Source: CAZJWR01 sp964549765
GTDB taxonomy: Bacteria; Zixibacteria; MSB-5A5; GN15; JAAZOE01
Assembly: GCA_964549765.1 (NCBI GenBank)
Contig: CAZJWR010000004.1
Coordinates: forward strand, 52,941 to 116,940
Direction of reading: 5' to 3'
DNA: 64,000 nt
Made by a program: the position numbers and the translations under genes
Part shown: positions 1-8,314 of the stretch, piece by piece
How the letters are laid out: every line of letters begins with the position of its first letter
How positions within the stretch are numbered: position 1 is the first letter of the stretch
Notes under the pieces: model-generated
What the model was told of the DNA's origin: nothing
The model's database searches: none
The model's input: the letters and a program-made list of their open reading frames with translations, nothing else

Positions 1-349
1 AATTATCGAGGTGAAACCGCTCCAGCGCCTCGACTTCGAAACTATCCGGGGCGTATTGGGGATTACGCTGCCGGAGCGAGACGCGCCGTATGTCGATACC
101 TGGAAGACTCGAAAAACTGTCGGCGATCACCGGCGCTTCCACATCGCAGACGGAGATCGCCTTGGCCGGGCCGCCCTCAGCCAACGCGGCCGTCAATTCC
201 TGTTTCAATGTCGCTTGAAAATCGTTGATGATTTGATCGCACGCGGCCAGTATTTCGGTTTTGTCGAACCCGTCGGCCGGTTCCGCTTTCCTTTCGACGC
301 ATCCGCAGACCAGAACCGCTGTCATGAATATTATTACGAACCGCTTCAT
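1..349 (-). CDS. DUF3365 (Tll0287-like) lipoprotein, partial
   Basis: Reading the minus strand from an ATG at 349 gives an open frame that leaves the window at base 1, so only about 116 N-terminal residues are visible. The start is backed by a GGAGG Shine-Dalgarno just upstream. The N-terminus is a lipoprotein signal (MKRFVIIFMTAVLVCGC) with lipobox VCGC, so the mature protein should be lipidated at Cys17. The rest matches the DUF3365/Tll0287-like family by its AISVC...AP.IA and SLRQRNPQYAPD patterns, a periplasmic putative heme-binding or redox sensor module often found beside sensor kinases. It is divergent from lpxH. The function of this copy is unknown and the C-terminus may hold more domains. 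Confidence 0.72.
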   Translation of the reverse strand, partial: MKRFVIIFMTAVLVCGCVERKAEPADGFDKTEILAACDQIINDFQATLKQELTAALAEGGPAKAISVCDVEAPVIADSFSSLPGIDIRRVSLRQRNPQYAPDSFEVEALERFHLDN

Positions 350-433
350 CTCCGTCCTCCGTTCGCTCGTAGGGTATTCCCATAGACGGCAAAAAGCAAG
401 TGTTAAGTTGCATATGTGAAGCGGGCAATTACG

Positions 434-462
434 TTGACACTGTCAGCCGATTGGAATATATT
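434..462 (+). promoter_or_regulatory. sigma70-type promoter for lpxH
   Basis: A -35 TTGACA (434-439) and a -10 TATATT (457-462) are separated by exactly 17 bp. The predicted start lies about 105 bp before the lpxH ATG. The -35 sits inside a short inverted repeat TGACA-C-TGTCA (435-445), which could be an operator. Only sequence match supports this. Confidence 0.5.
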
Positions 463-576
463 GACTTTTCGAAAATCGAACCGGCTGTCTTGGCAACGTT
501 TGAACTTATTGTAAAACAATGCCTTCCGCCACGTGGCCGGAGGTCGGGACGGCGGCCGGCGGCGAGACAAATTATA

Positions 577-1305
577 ATGGCAGTATACTTCATATCGGAT
601 GCTCATCTCGGGTCGGATGACCGGGCGATCGAGGACGTCAAGCTCGGCAGACTCTTCCGTTTCCTTGATATGGTAAGATCGGACGGGGATAAGCTATACA
701 TCCTCGGCGATTTGTTCGATTTCTGGTTCGAGTATAAGCACGCCATCCCCAAACAGCATCTTCAGGTTGTATTTAAATTGGCCGGCCTTATAGAACAGGG
801 CATCTCGATTCATTATATCACCGGAAATCATGACTTTTGGCTCGGAGATTTTCTGTCCCGGGAACTGGGAATCTCCGTCCACCGCGACAGCCTGGCGGTC
901 ACCGAGGACGGCCTGCGAATATTTCTGATACACGGCGACGGCCTATCCCCCGGCGATTGGAAATACCGCGCCTTTGTCCGCTTCCCGCTGCGAAACAAAC
1001 TGGCGATTTTTCTCTATCGCCTCCTCCCCGTCGATTGGGGAATTCCGCTCGCCAAGGCGGTGTCGTCGCGATCCCGCAGCCATACATCCGGGCGGGAGAC
1101 GGAATTTTTGCAGGATTATGAGGATTACGCCCGAGAGAAGCTGGACGAGGGATATGACGCGGTCATGATCGGCCATACCCACGAACCGGTTTTCCGCGAA
1201 TTCGACAACGGAATTTATATCAACACGGGCGATTTCATCGATCATTTCAGCTATGGTAGGCTGTCGGAGGGCCGGCTGAGCCTTGAGTTTCTGAAAGCGG
1301 ACTAA
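577..1305 (+). CDS. lpxH: UDP-2,3-diacylglucosamine diphosphatase (LpxH family)
   Basis: Calcineurin-like metallophosphoesterase of 242 residues, the usual LpxH length. It hydrolyses UDP-2,3-diacylglucosamine to lipid X in lipid A synthesis on the inner face of the inner membrane. The metal-binding motifs are all present: SDAHLG (7-12), GDLFDFW (44-50), GNHD (83-86), HGD (119-121) and a late GHTH (about 199-202). The GDxxDxW form is typical of LpxH rather than general phosphodiesterases. The frame is open upstream to 400, but residues before the ATG at 577 do not resemble the family, and SDAHLG normally lies within the first 12 residues. LpxH implies an LPS-type outer membrane. An LpxH2-like paralogue remains possible. 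Confidence 0.88.
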   Translation: MAVYFISDAHLGSDDRAIEDVKLGRLFRFLDMVRSDGDKLYILGDLFDFWFEYKHAIPKQHLQVVFKLAGLIEQGISIHYITGNHDFWLGDFLSRELGISVHRDSLAVTEDGLRIFLIHGDGLSPGDWKYRAFVRFPLRNKLAIFLYRLLPVDWGIPLAKAVSSRSRSHTSGRETEFLQDYEDYAREKLDEGYDAVMIGHTHEPVFREFDNGIYINTGDFIDHFSYGRLSEGRLSLEFLKAD

Positions 1306-1327
1306 GCTTACCGGCCGGCTATTTGTG

Positions 1328-1355
1328 TTGACGCACAAATCCAAAATCCTATATT
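1328..1355 (+). promoter_or_regulatory. Promoter with inverted repeat around the -35
   Basis: TTGACG (1328-1333), 16 bp, then TATATT (1350-1355), upstream of the LVIVD gene at 1474. A perfect inverted repeat, arms TTTGTG (1322-1327) and CACAAA (1334-1339), has the -35 hexamer as its exact centre, so a bound repressor would cover the promoter. The rest of the 168-bp gap shows nothing else recognisable. Confidence 0.4.
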
Positions 1356-1473
1356 GATATCGGTACGATAATGAATCGGTGACGCCGATTTTCGGACGAC
1401 TGGACAACAACTCATTTCAAGACGCTAACAACTTCGGGATTGGCGCCGCAATCATGCCGGGGAGATTCGGAAA

Positions 1474-3537
1474 ATGAATATTCCCAGAATTGGAATCGTT
1501 TTATGGGTGGTGGCGGCATTGCTCGGTCTATCAGTGGCTGCTCTCGCCGCGCCCGGTGATTTGGAGTTTACCAAATCACCCGCTGTCGACGCTGAACTCA
1601 GTTTCGCCGGGGGCTGCTTCTGGAGCGGGACGCGAGATGTGGCGGTAAAAGGCGATTATGCCTATGTCGTTATGCATCACGGGCTGGCCACGTTCGACAT
1701 TTCGAATCCCGCCCAGCCCGTCCGGGTCCATTTCACATATATCGAGTTCAACTGGTCATGGAATATCGATATCGCCGGGAATTTTGCCTATGTCGTCGAC
1801 TACAATAATATGTATGTCATCAGCCTTTCATCGCCGGCGTCGCCGTATCTCTCAGATAAGCTGGACATTCCGGGAAGCGCCCGGGATATTGCCGTCAGCG
1901 GATCGTACGCGTACGTGACCCAGATGCAGGACGGGCTGCAGATCATTGATATTTCCAATCCGCACTCCCTGTCGCTGGCGGGCACCTACGACACTCCGGG
2001 GAACGCGAGGGGTGTCGTTGTCCTCGATACGCTCGTCTATATCGCCGATGGTAGCGGGGGGCTGCGCATAATCGATGCAGCCGATCCGTTCGCGCCTGCT
2101 CCTTTGGGATTTGTCGATACTATCGGCCGGCCGTACGACCTTGTCGTTCTCGATGGTCACGCCTACATGGCATCCGACACCGGGGGCGTAAAAGTCATCG
2201 ACGTATCCGATCCGGCCGCGCCGTCACTGGTGACGACCTATAAGGGCACGGTCGAGGCGGAGAACATCGTCGGCAGGGATTCGCTGATTTATGTCTCGGA
2301 TTTTTCCCACGGTATCGATATCGTCAATATCGCCGAACCGGCGAATCCTCAATCGGTCGGCAGCCTGGGCGTGCTCGGCAGGGTCTGCGATGTGTCGGGA
2401 TATCTGTCTCTGATCGATTACGACAGCAGCTTCATACTGGTCGACGTTTCCGATCCGCAAAACCCGTCTCTGGCCGGAGAATCGATAACACCGACGTTCG
2501 GAAACGAAATAGTCATCGACGGCGATTATGCCTACGGTATTTCAACCAGTTTGAACGTTATCGATATATCCATTTACTATACACCGGTAGAAGTAGCAAG
2601 ACTGGAAAATGTTCGAGGCAGCGCGCTGGCGAAGTTTGATACGCTGATTTATACGGTCGGCACCGATTCGACGTTCAATGTTATCAATGTGGCCGACCCG
2701 ACCGATCCGCAGTTGGTGCAGACTCTTGCGCCGATCGGATATGCCTACGATATCGCCACTGACGGCCACTATGCCCATATCCCCACCTGGCAGGACGGTT
2801 TGGTCGTGGTGGACGTTTCCGATCCGTTGAATCCGGAGATTGTGGCGAACCATTTTGGACTCGGTTATACCAATCATGTATTTCTTCAGGGTGACTATCT
2901 CTATATGGGCGGTCTGACCGTCGTTAACGTCGCCGATCCCTTCAATCCCTTTGTGGAAGGCTCGTACTGGGGCGGCGGCACGGCACCGGCGGATATTGCG
3001 GTGGTCGATACACTGGCGTACATCGCCGGCGGCGACAGTGAATTGATGATCGGCTTGCTGGAAATCGGGAGCGTTGCGGACCCGGCAAATCCGTATCATA
3101 TCGGCGCAAACAGCATCTCCAATGAAGCTCTCGACGTGGCCGTAGCCGGCAGGAACGCCTTCGTGACGGATTATGCGTCCCTCCTGGCCTTCGATGTCTC
3201 CGATCCCGCTGCACCGCTTTATCTGGCCGGTCGTCCCGGGCCAGGATTCCTTGATGTGGCCGCGGACGGAAATCATGTTTATGTCGGTGGAAGATACGGC
3301 TTCCTCGTCTACACGCTGCGCAATTTCTGCGGCGATGCCAATAACGATGCGCAATATAATATCGGCGACGCCGTCTATCTCATCGGATATATCTTCAAGG
3401 GCGGCCCGGCCCCTGTGCCGGCCGAATGCGACGGAGACGCCAACGCCGACGGGCATGTCAACATCGGTGACGCCGTACACACAATCAATTACGTCTTTAG
3501 AGGTGGACCACCTCCGCCCTTTACCTGCTGCGAATAG
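1474..3537 (+). CDS. Secreted LVIVD-repeat beta-propeller protein with C-terminal dockerin
   Basis: 687 residues. An N-terminal signal peptide (about 1-26, ending ALAA) sends it out of the cytoplasm. Residues about 30-610 are repeats of roughly 40-45 residues with the LVIVD pattern (YAYV.....L.IIDISNPA.P..VG), predicted to fold as beta-propellers. The C-terminus (about 620-687) has two Ca-binding dockerin-type repeats, GDANNDAQYNIGDAVYLI and GDANADGHVNIGDAVHTI, each followed by a GGP linker. Dockerins normally bind cohesins. Such tails are common in FCB candidate phyla without cellulosomes, where their partner is unknown. It starts at an ATG after GGGGAGA, stands alone, and is convergent with ftsZ. 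A role in adhesion or extracellular scaffolding is inference. Confidence 0.8.
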   Translation: MNIPRIGIVLWVVAALLGLSVAALAAPGDLEFTKSPAVDAELSFAGGCFWSGTRDVAVKGDYAYVVMHHGLATFDISNPAQPVRVHFTYIEFNWSWNIDIAGNFAYVVDYNNMYVISLSSPASPYLSDKLDIPGSARDIAVSGSYAYVTQMQDGLQIIDISNPHSLSLAGTYDTPGNARGVVVLDTLVYIADGSGGLRIIDAADPFAPAPLGFVDTIGRPYDLVVLDGHAYMASDTGGVKVIDVSDPAAPSLVTTYKGTVEAENIVGRDSLIYVSDFSHGIDIVNIAEPANPQSVGSLGVLGRVCDVSGYLSLIDYDSSFILVDVSDPQNPSLAGESITPTFGNEIVIDGDYAYGISTSLNVIDISIYYTPVEVARLENVRGSALAKFDTLIYTVGTDSTFNVINVADPTDPQLVQTLAPIGYAYDIATDGHYAHIPTWQDGLVVVDVSDPLNPEIVANHFGLGYTNHVFLQGDYLYMGGLTVVNVADPFNPFVEGSYWGGGTAPADIAVVDTLAYIAGGDSELMIGLLEIGSVADPANPYHIGANSISNEALDVAVAGRNAFVTDYASLLAFDVSDPAAPLYLAGRPGPGFLDVAADGNHVYVGGRYGFLVYTLRNFCGDANNDAQYNIGDAVYLIGYIFKGGPAPVPAECDGDANADGHVNIGDAVHTINYVFRGGPPPPFTCCE

Positions 3538-3566
3538 CCGGCGCCGGGCATCCGCATAAAATAATC

Positions 3567-3597
3567 CCGCCGGGGTGGGGGGAAACCACTCCGGCGG
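3567..3597 (-). terminator. Hairpin terminator between ftsZ and the LVIVD gene
   Basis: The arms 3567-3578 and 3586-3597 pair over 12 bp with one G-T mismatch and a 7-base loop. On the minus strand the hairpin is followed by ATTATTTTATG, a fair U-tract for ending the dcw transcript about 110 bp after the ftsZ stop. On the plus strand the downstream side is not T-rich, but the stem may still slow read-through from the LVIVD gene. Confidence 0.55.
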
Positions 3598-3707
3598 ACC
3601 CTGTAAAAAGAATTAGAGGTTGATGTGAGACACCCTGCATCGAGGGTGCATCTATGTCGGGTGCAAAGCAGCCGCCTTCGCGACTGCTTCACGGTTGTTG
3701 TGCGCAG

Positions 3708-4958
3708 TTAGAATGAAAACCGCCGATGAGGCGGGATTTCGTCCTTTTTCTCATCGAACTCCTCTTCCAGCTCCTGCATCTGCTTGCGGATATACGTCGG
3801 CACTTCCAGTCGCCGTTCATCGGTATGCATCAGATCAGGTTCTGACGCGCCGGCATGGACCAGCTCGCGTTTCCGGCCGCCATTGCCGTTGTTGCCCGGC
3901 GCCTTCTTGACGACCAGCGCGGGACGGACCTCGTTGCCGAATAAATCCGTTGTCGTCTCGCGGCGTTTCGGTTCCTCGACAACTCGTTCCTGCGACGTCC
4001 CGCTCCCGAAGCCGGTGGCGATAACCGTAACGCGGATGGTATCCTTGAGCTTTTCGTCGATGACGGCGCCGACGATGATATTGGCGTCGGCCCCGGAGGC
4101 GTCATAAATTTTTCCGGTGGCGTCATTGACGTCGAAGAGCGTCATGTCCGGCCCGCCGGTGACATTGATCAACACACCCTTGGCGCCGGCGATGGAAACA
4201 TTTTCGAGCAAGGGAGACGATATCGCGGCATGGGCCGCGGCCGCGGCTTTGTCCTCACCGGTGGCTTCGCCGGTTCCCATCAAGGCATCGCCCATTTCGA
4301 GCATGACCGTGCGGACGTCGGCGAAGTCGCAGTTAATCAGCCCGGCCACCGTGATGAGATCGGATATACCCTTGGTCGCCTGATAAAGCACATCGTCGGC
4401 AATCCGGAAGGCATCCGTCAGGAGCGTCCCCTTGTCGGCAATCGCCAGCAACCGTTGATTGGGGATGGTGATCTGGGTGTCGACATGTTTGCGTAATTCA
4501 TCGAGGCCCTCGTTGGCCCGCGACATACGCTTCTTGCCTTCGAAGTCGAACGGCTTGGTGACAATGGCGACGGTCAGCGCGCCTTGTGATTTCGCCAGCT
4601 TGGCTACGGTCGGGGCCGCGCCGGTGCCGGTTCCGCCACCCATTCCCGCCGTCACGAAAACCATATCGGCCCCGCTCAAACTCGCGGCTACCTCATCGGC
4701 ATCCTCTTCAATGGCCTTTTTGCCGGCTTCGGGATTGGCGCCGGCGCCGAGCCCTTTGGTAATCCGTTTGCCGATCTGGATTTTTAACGCCGCTTTGTTG
4801 CGCTCAAGGACCTGGCAGTCGGTATTGAGCGCGATAAATTCCACGCCGGACAACCCGGCGTCGATCATACGATTGACCGCATTGCCTCCGGCGCCGCCGA
4901 CACCGACGACTTTTAGCTTGGCCGGGTTCGACTGTTCGTCATCAAATTCAAACGGCAT
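3708..4958 (-). CDS. ftsZ: Cell division GTPase FtsZ
   Basis: 416-residue tubulin homologue that forms the Z-ring at midcell. It shows the N-terminal GGAGGNAVNRM phosphate loop (about 21-31), the tubulin signature GGGTGTG at residues 107-113 and the conserved NTDCQ segment. Near the C-terminus VPTYIRKQ (about 384-391) corresponds to the conserved peptide that binds FtsA and other anchors. It is followed by an unusual acidic-then-basic tail ending PPHRRFSF, so the anchor peptide is internal rather than terminal. The start ATG has an ideal AAGGAGG. It is the last gene of the dcw cluster, 24 bp after ftsA, and is followed by a hairpin terminator. Confidence 0.98.
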   Translation of the reverse strand: MPFEFDDEQSNPAKLKVVGVGGAGGNAVNRMIDAGLSGVEFIALNTDCQVLERNKAALKIQIGKRITKGLGAGANPEAGKKAIEEDADEVAASLSGADMVFVTAGMGGGTGTGAAPTVAKLAKSQGALTVAIVTKPFDFEGKKRMSRANEGLDELRKHVDTQITIPNQRLLAIADKGTLLTDAFRIADDVLYQATKGISDLITVAGLINCDFADVRTVMLEMGDALMGTGEATGEDKAAAAAHAAISSPLLENVSIAGAKGVLINVTGGPDMTLFDVNDATGKIYDASGADANIIVGAVIDEKLKDTIRVTVIATGFGSGTSQERVVEEPKRRETTTDLFGNEVRPALVVKKAPGNNGNGGRKRELVHAGASEPDLMHTDERRLEVPTYIRKQMQELEEEFDEKKDEIPPHRRFSF

Positions 4959-4982
4959 GGCATCCTCCTTAAGCGTCCTTAT

Positions 4983-6209
4983 CTAAAAATGTTCGTTGAA
5001 CCATTTTTCTATCCGTTTCAGAAATCCACGGGTCTTGCTCTTGCGGGCAACCTCGTCGCCGTGGCGGATTCCATAGTGAATCAGCCCCACCCCGGTGGCG
5101 TGGATAGGCGTCCCGATCGATTCCGAGAGACCGTCATAACCACGGGGAACGCCGACTTTGACCGGCATATCGAAGATCTGCTCGGCCAGTTCGACCGTGC
5201 CGGGCAAAAGCGATCCGCCGCCGGTGATGACCACACCGGCCGCCAGCGTTTCGGGATAATTGGCCTTCTTGATCTCGCGATGGGTCAGGGAAAGAATCTC
5301 CTCCATCCGGGGACCGATAATCGAGGCCAGCACACTGCGAGAAATTTCGCGAGTGGAGCGGCCACCCACACCGGGGACCGAGATCATGTCGTCGGCGTCG
5401 ACCATGGCAGGGATGGCCGCGCCGTAAGCTATTTTTATCTCCTCGGCCTGGTCGATCGGCGTCCGCAATCCGATGGCGATATCGTTGGTCACGCTCTTGC
5501 CGCCCAGTGGCACGGTCGACGTATGGCGGATGGAATTATCGGCGTACACAGCGACGTTCGATGTCCCGCCGCCGATATCGATCACGGCCACTCCGAGTTC
5601 CTGTTCTTCCTCGGTGAGCACCGAATAGCTCGACGCCAGCGATTCCAGGACGAGCGCCTCCACTTCGAGTTCGCACCGATTTATCGCCCGGTAGATATTG
5701 CGAACGGCGGTGGCGGCGGCGGTCACGATATGCACTTCGGCCTCCAGCCGCACGCCGGTCATCCCCACCGGGACTTTGATCCCCGTTTGTTCGTCGATGG
5801 TGTATTCCTGCGGCAGGATATGGATTATTTCGCGGTCGGCCGGGATGGCCACCGCTCGCGCCGCATCGATCACGCGCTCGACGTCGCCTTCGGTGATTTC
5901 ATTGTCGTTTCGCGAGACGGCGATGACACCGTGGGAATTGATCGAGCGGATATGATCGCCCGCAATCCCGGCGATTACATGCTCCACGTTTTCGCCGGCC
6001 ATCAATTCGGCGTCCGAGATCGCTTTGGAAATAGATCGCACCGTCTTTTCGAGATCGACCACCACGCCGCGACGGAGCCCCTCGGAGGGCACCACGCCGA
6101 GGCCGATGATCTGGGGCATGGCGTTGTCGTCTTCCACTTCGGCCACGATGGCCGCGATCTTGGTGGTGCCGATATCAAGGGCGGTGACGATCCGTGTCTG
6201 CGACATCAT
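4983..6209 (-). CDS. ftsA: Cell division protein FtsA
   Basis: 408-residue actin-fold ATPase that tethers FtsZ to the membrane. Phosphate-1 motif ALDIGTTKIAAIVAE lies at the N-terminus, phosphate-2 VIDIGGGTSNVAVY near residue 205, and the adenosine motif GVVITGGGSLLPG near 325. The last about 15 residues (GFLKRIEKWFNEHF) form the expected amphipathic membrane-targeting helix. The ATG overlaps the ftsQ stop in an ATGA junction. A second ATG directly follows, so the protein may begin one residue later. It is co-transcribed with ftsZ. Confidence 0.97.
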   Translation of the reverse strand: MMSQTRIVTALDIGTTKIAAIVAEVEDDNAMPQIIGLGVVPSEGLRRGVVVDLEKTVRSISKAISDAELMAGENVEHVIAGIAGDHIRSINSHGVIAVSRNDNEITEGDVERVIDAARAVAIPADREIIHILPQEYTIDEQTGIKVPVGMTGVRLEAEVHIVTAAATAVRNIYRAINRCELEVEALVLESLASSYSVLTEEEQELGVAVIDIGGGTSNVAVYADNSIRHTSTVPLGGKSVTNDIAIGLRTPIDQAEEIKIAYGAAIPAMVDADDMISVPGVGGRSTREISRSVLASIIGPRMEEILSLTHREIKKANYPETLAAGVVITGGGSLLPGTVELAEQIFDMPVKVGVPRGYDGLSESIGTPIHATGVGLIHYGIRHGDEVARKSKTRGFLKRIEKWFNEHF

Positions 6210-6916
6210 TTTTCCCTTATGACCACGTTATCATAGGTCAGGTTGTAACATCCACCATCCGACCGGGTCCCGGAGTTCACAACTGCGTCGAGTTTGGCCA
6301 ATTGGGTAGCAAAATCACGGCTGTGGGCCAAGAAACGTTCGGACCCGGTCGTCAGATGGATGATGACATACACACGATCAGAAAAATCTATTTCGGCGAT
6401 CTGGCGGTGCAGATTCGGCGAATTTTCTTTAATCTCCATAAGTCCGGCGATAATCCCGGCCACACGGAAATCATTCGGCGCCGCAAACACGCGGTCGAAT
6501 TTCAAGCCGGTCAACACCGGAAGGTCAATTGATTCCCAGGTTGAATCAACGGGTATCACACGACAGAAGCGGTCGAGTCCGTAGAGACTTCCCGACAGGA
6601 GCAATGCCACCGGCTGAAACTCATTGACGGTGGCGCTGATGGTATGCGGCAGATCCAGGGATACGGTGACATTTTCCACCCGATTGGAAGTCAGCAGTTG
6701 TTTTGCCAACTGGTCCCGGTCGAAACGGAATACCGAGCCTGCGGACGAATCGGCAGCATGCGTGGCGGCCGAGATACGATTCGCCAGGGGACCCGTCGTC
6801 TGGATTCGGCGCACGGCAAACAGCGGCGAGAAATTCACGAACACGAGCAACCCCGCGATAGACGCCGTCGCCGCCAGAAACAGCCAGTATTTCTTCCGAA
6901 TCCCGAGAAACATCAT
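6206..6916 (-). CDS. ftsQ: Cell division protein FtsQ (POTRA domain)
   Basis: 236-residue bitopic inner membrane protein. A short basic N-terminus (FLGIRKKYW) is followed by one membrane segment (about 11-30). Then comes a POTRA domain with the FAVRRIQTTGP strand, and a beta domain with VPVDSTW..IDLPVLTG, the typical FtsQ/DivIB pattern. It links FtsL-type proteins to the divisome in the periplasm. ATGA overlaps join it to murC upstream and ftsA downstream. The murB and ddl genes that often sit between murC and ftsQ are absent here. Confidence 0.88.
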   Translation of the reverse strand: MMFLGIRKKYWLFLAATASIAGLLVFVNFSPLFAVRRIQTTGPLANRISAATHAADSSAGSVFRFDRDQLAKQLLTSNRVENVTVSLDLPHTISATVNEFQPVALLLSGSLYGLDRFCRVIPVDSTWESIDLPVLTGLKFDRVFAAPNDFRVAGIIAGLMEIKENSPNLHRQIAEIDFSDRVYVIIHLTTGSERFLAHSRDFATQLAKLDAVVNSGTRSDGGCYNLTYDNVVIREK

Positions 6917-8295
6917 TTCCCCAGTCTTTCCATCAGCTTCTTGTTGATGCGGAATACGTCGCCCGCGCCCATCGTTATAATCATGTCGCCCGGCGAAGCG
7001 ATCCGGGCCACTTCATCGATGGCATTTTCTTTCAGACCGATGTAACGGATGTTTTTGTAGCCGATCGACTCCGCATATTCGGCGATCATCGCTGCCGTTA
7101 TCCCCGGCATGGGCTGCTCGCGAGCGGGGTAAATATCGACCACGAGGGCTTCGTCGGCGTGATGCAGCGCCTCGGCAAACTGGCGATAGAAATCGCGCGT
7201 ACGTGAAAACAGGTGCGGCTGAAATATGGCGATGATCTTCCCACCGACCTCTTTCCGAGCTTCTTTGATGCCCGCCAGCGTCGCGGACACCTCGCTGGGA
7301 TGATGCGCGTAGTCATCGACGACGGTAACACCGGCGACTTCACCAATTACTTCAAAGCGCCGTCCGACGCCCCGAAAGGCCCGCAGTCCCTTCTCGATGT
7401 TTTCGAGGGGCACCTCGATTTCGAGCGCCGCCGAAATCGCCGCCAGGGCATTGGCGATATTGAACCGCCCCGGCACACAGAGAGTAATTGTCCCTTTGGG
7501 ATCATTTCGTACTATCAGCGTAAAGCGGGAGCCGTGTTCGCTCAATTCGATATCTTCGGCCCGGATATCGGCATGAGGATCGAATCCGAACGTCACGATC
7601 GGCCGCTTTATTTCATCGCGGATGCGCGCCACGTTCTTGTCTGACTCGGGAATGACTACCGAACCGTAGAAGGGCACGCGGTTTATGTATTCGGCAAAGG
7701 AATGGAGCAGATCGTCGAGGTCCTCGTATATGTCGAGATGATCTTCTTCGATGTTGGTCACGACGGCAATAGTCGGAAACATTTTTAAGAACGACCGGTC
7801 GAATTCGTCGGCCTCGGCCACCATAATATCGCCCGTCCCCAACTGCCCGCCGGAATCGGATTCCACGGCGCGCCCGCCGATAAGCACGGTGGGATCGAGT
7901 TGCGCCGTCATCAGGATACGGCCCAGCATGGCTGTGGTCGTCGTTTTCCCGTGCGATCCGGCGATGCCGATGGAAAATTTCAAGCGCATCAATTCGCCCA
8001 GCATCTCGGCCCGCTTGATGACGGGGATGCCGCGATTGACGGCCTCAACGACTTCCGGGTTGGATTCATTGACCGCCGACGATATCACCACCAAATCGGC
8101 CCCGGCCACCTGCTGGGCGCTGTGCCCGGTGTAGATTTTGATGCCGATCGATTCGAGATGATCGGTCACCTCGGTCGGGGTATTGTCGGAGCCGGACACA
8201 TGATAGCCGAGATTGTGCAGAATCTTGGCCATGCCTGACATGCCGGCGCCGCCGATGCCGACGAAATGCAGATTTTTGTACTTTGAAAAAATCAT
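6913..8295 (-). CDS. murC: UDP-N-acetylmuramate--L-alanine ligase
   Basis: 460-residue cytoplasmic Mur ligase that adds L-Ala to UDP-MurNAc. It shows the N-terminal nucleotide motif HFVGIGGAGMSGMA, ATP loop GIAGSHGKTTTTAM (about 107-120), EADEFDRSF and the C-terminal VVDDYAHHPSEV, all diagnostic of MurC. The frame is open up to 8346, but that start would overlap murG by 32 bp. The ATG at 8295 has AGAAGG six bases upstream and starts the protein just before the dinucleotide motif, so I prefer it. There is a 19-bp gap after murG and an ATGA overlap into ftsQ. Confidence 0.95.
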   Translation of the reverse strand: MIFSKYKNLHFVGIGGAGMSGMAKILHNLGYHVSGSDNTPTEVTDHLESIGIKIYTGHSAQQVAGADLVVISSAVNESNPEVVEAVNRGIPVIKRAEMLGELMRLKFSIGIAGSHGKTTTTAMLGRILMTAQLDPTVLIGGRAVESDSGGQLGTGDIMVAEADEFDRSFLKMFPTIAVVTNIEEDHLDIYEDLDDLLHSFAEYINRVPFYGSVVIPESDKNVARIRDEIKRPIVTFGFDPHADIRAEDIELSEHGSRFTLIVRNDPKGTITLCVPGRFNIANALAAISAALEIEVPLENIEKGLRAFRGVGRRFEVIGEVAGVTVVDDYAHHPSEVSATLAGIKEARKEVGGKIIAIFQPHLFSRTRDFYRQFAEALHHADEALVVDIYPAREQPMPGITAAMIAEYAESIGYKNIRYIGLKENAIDEVARIASPGDMIITMGAGDVFRINKKLMERLGK

Positions 8296-8314
8296 ACGCA
8301 ACCTTCTAAAGGGC

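Noticed and set aside
943..1410. 155-codon minus-strand frame over lpxH and its 3' gap
   Set aside because: Mostly antisense to lpxH, no ribosome site, no homology pattern.
4989..6236. 415-codon plus-strand frame opposite ftsA
   Set aside because: Antisense shadow of ftsA; His/Asp/Arg/Gly-rich sequence with no domain.
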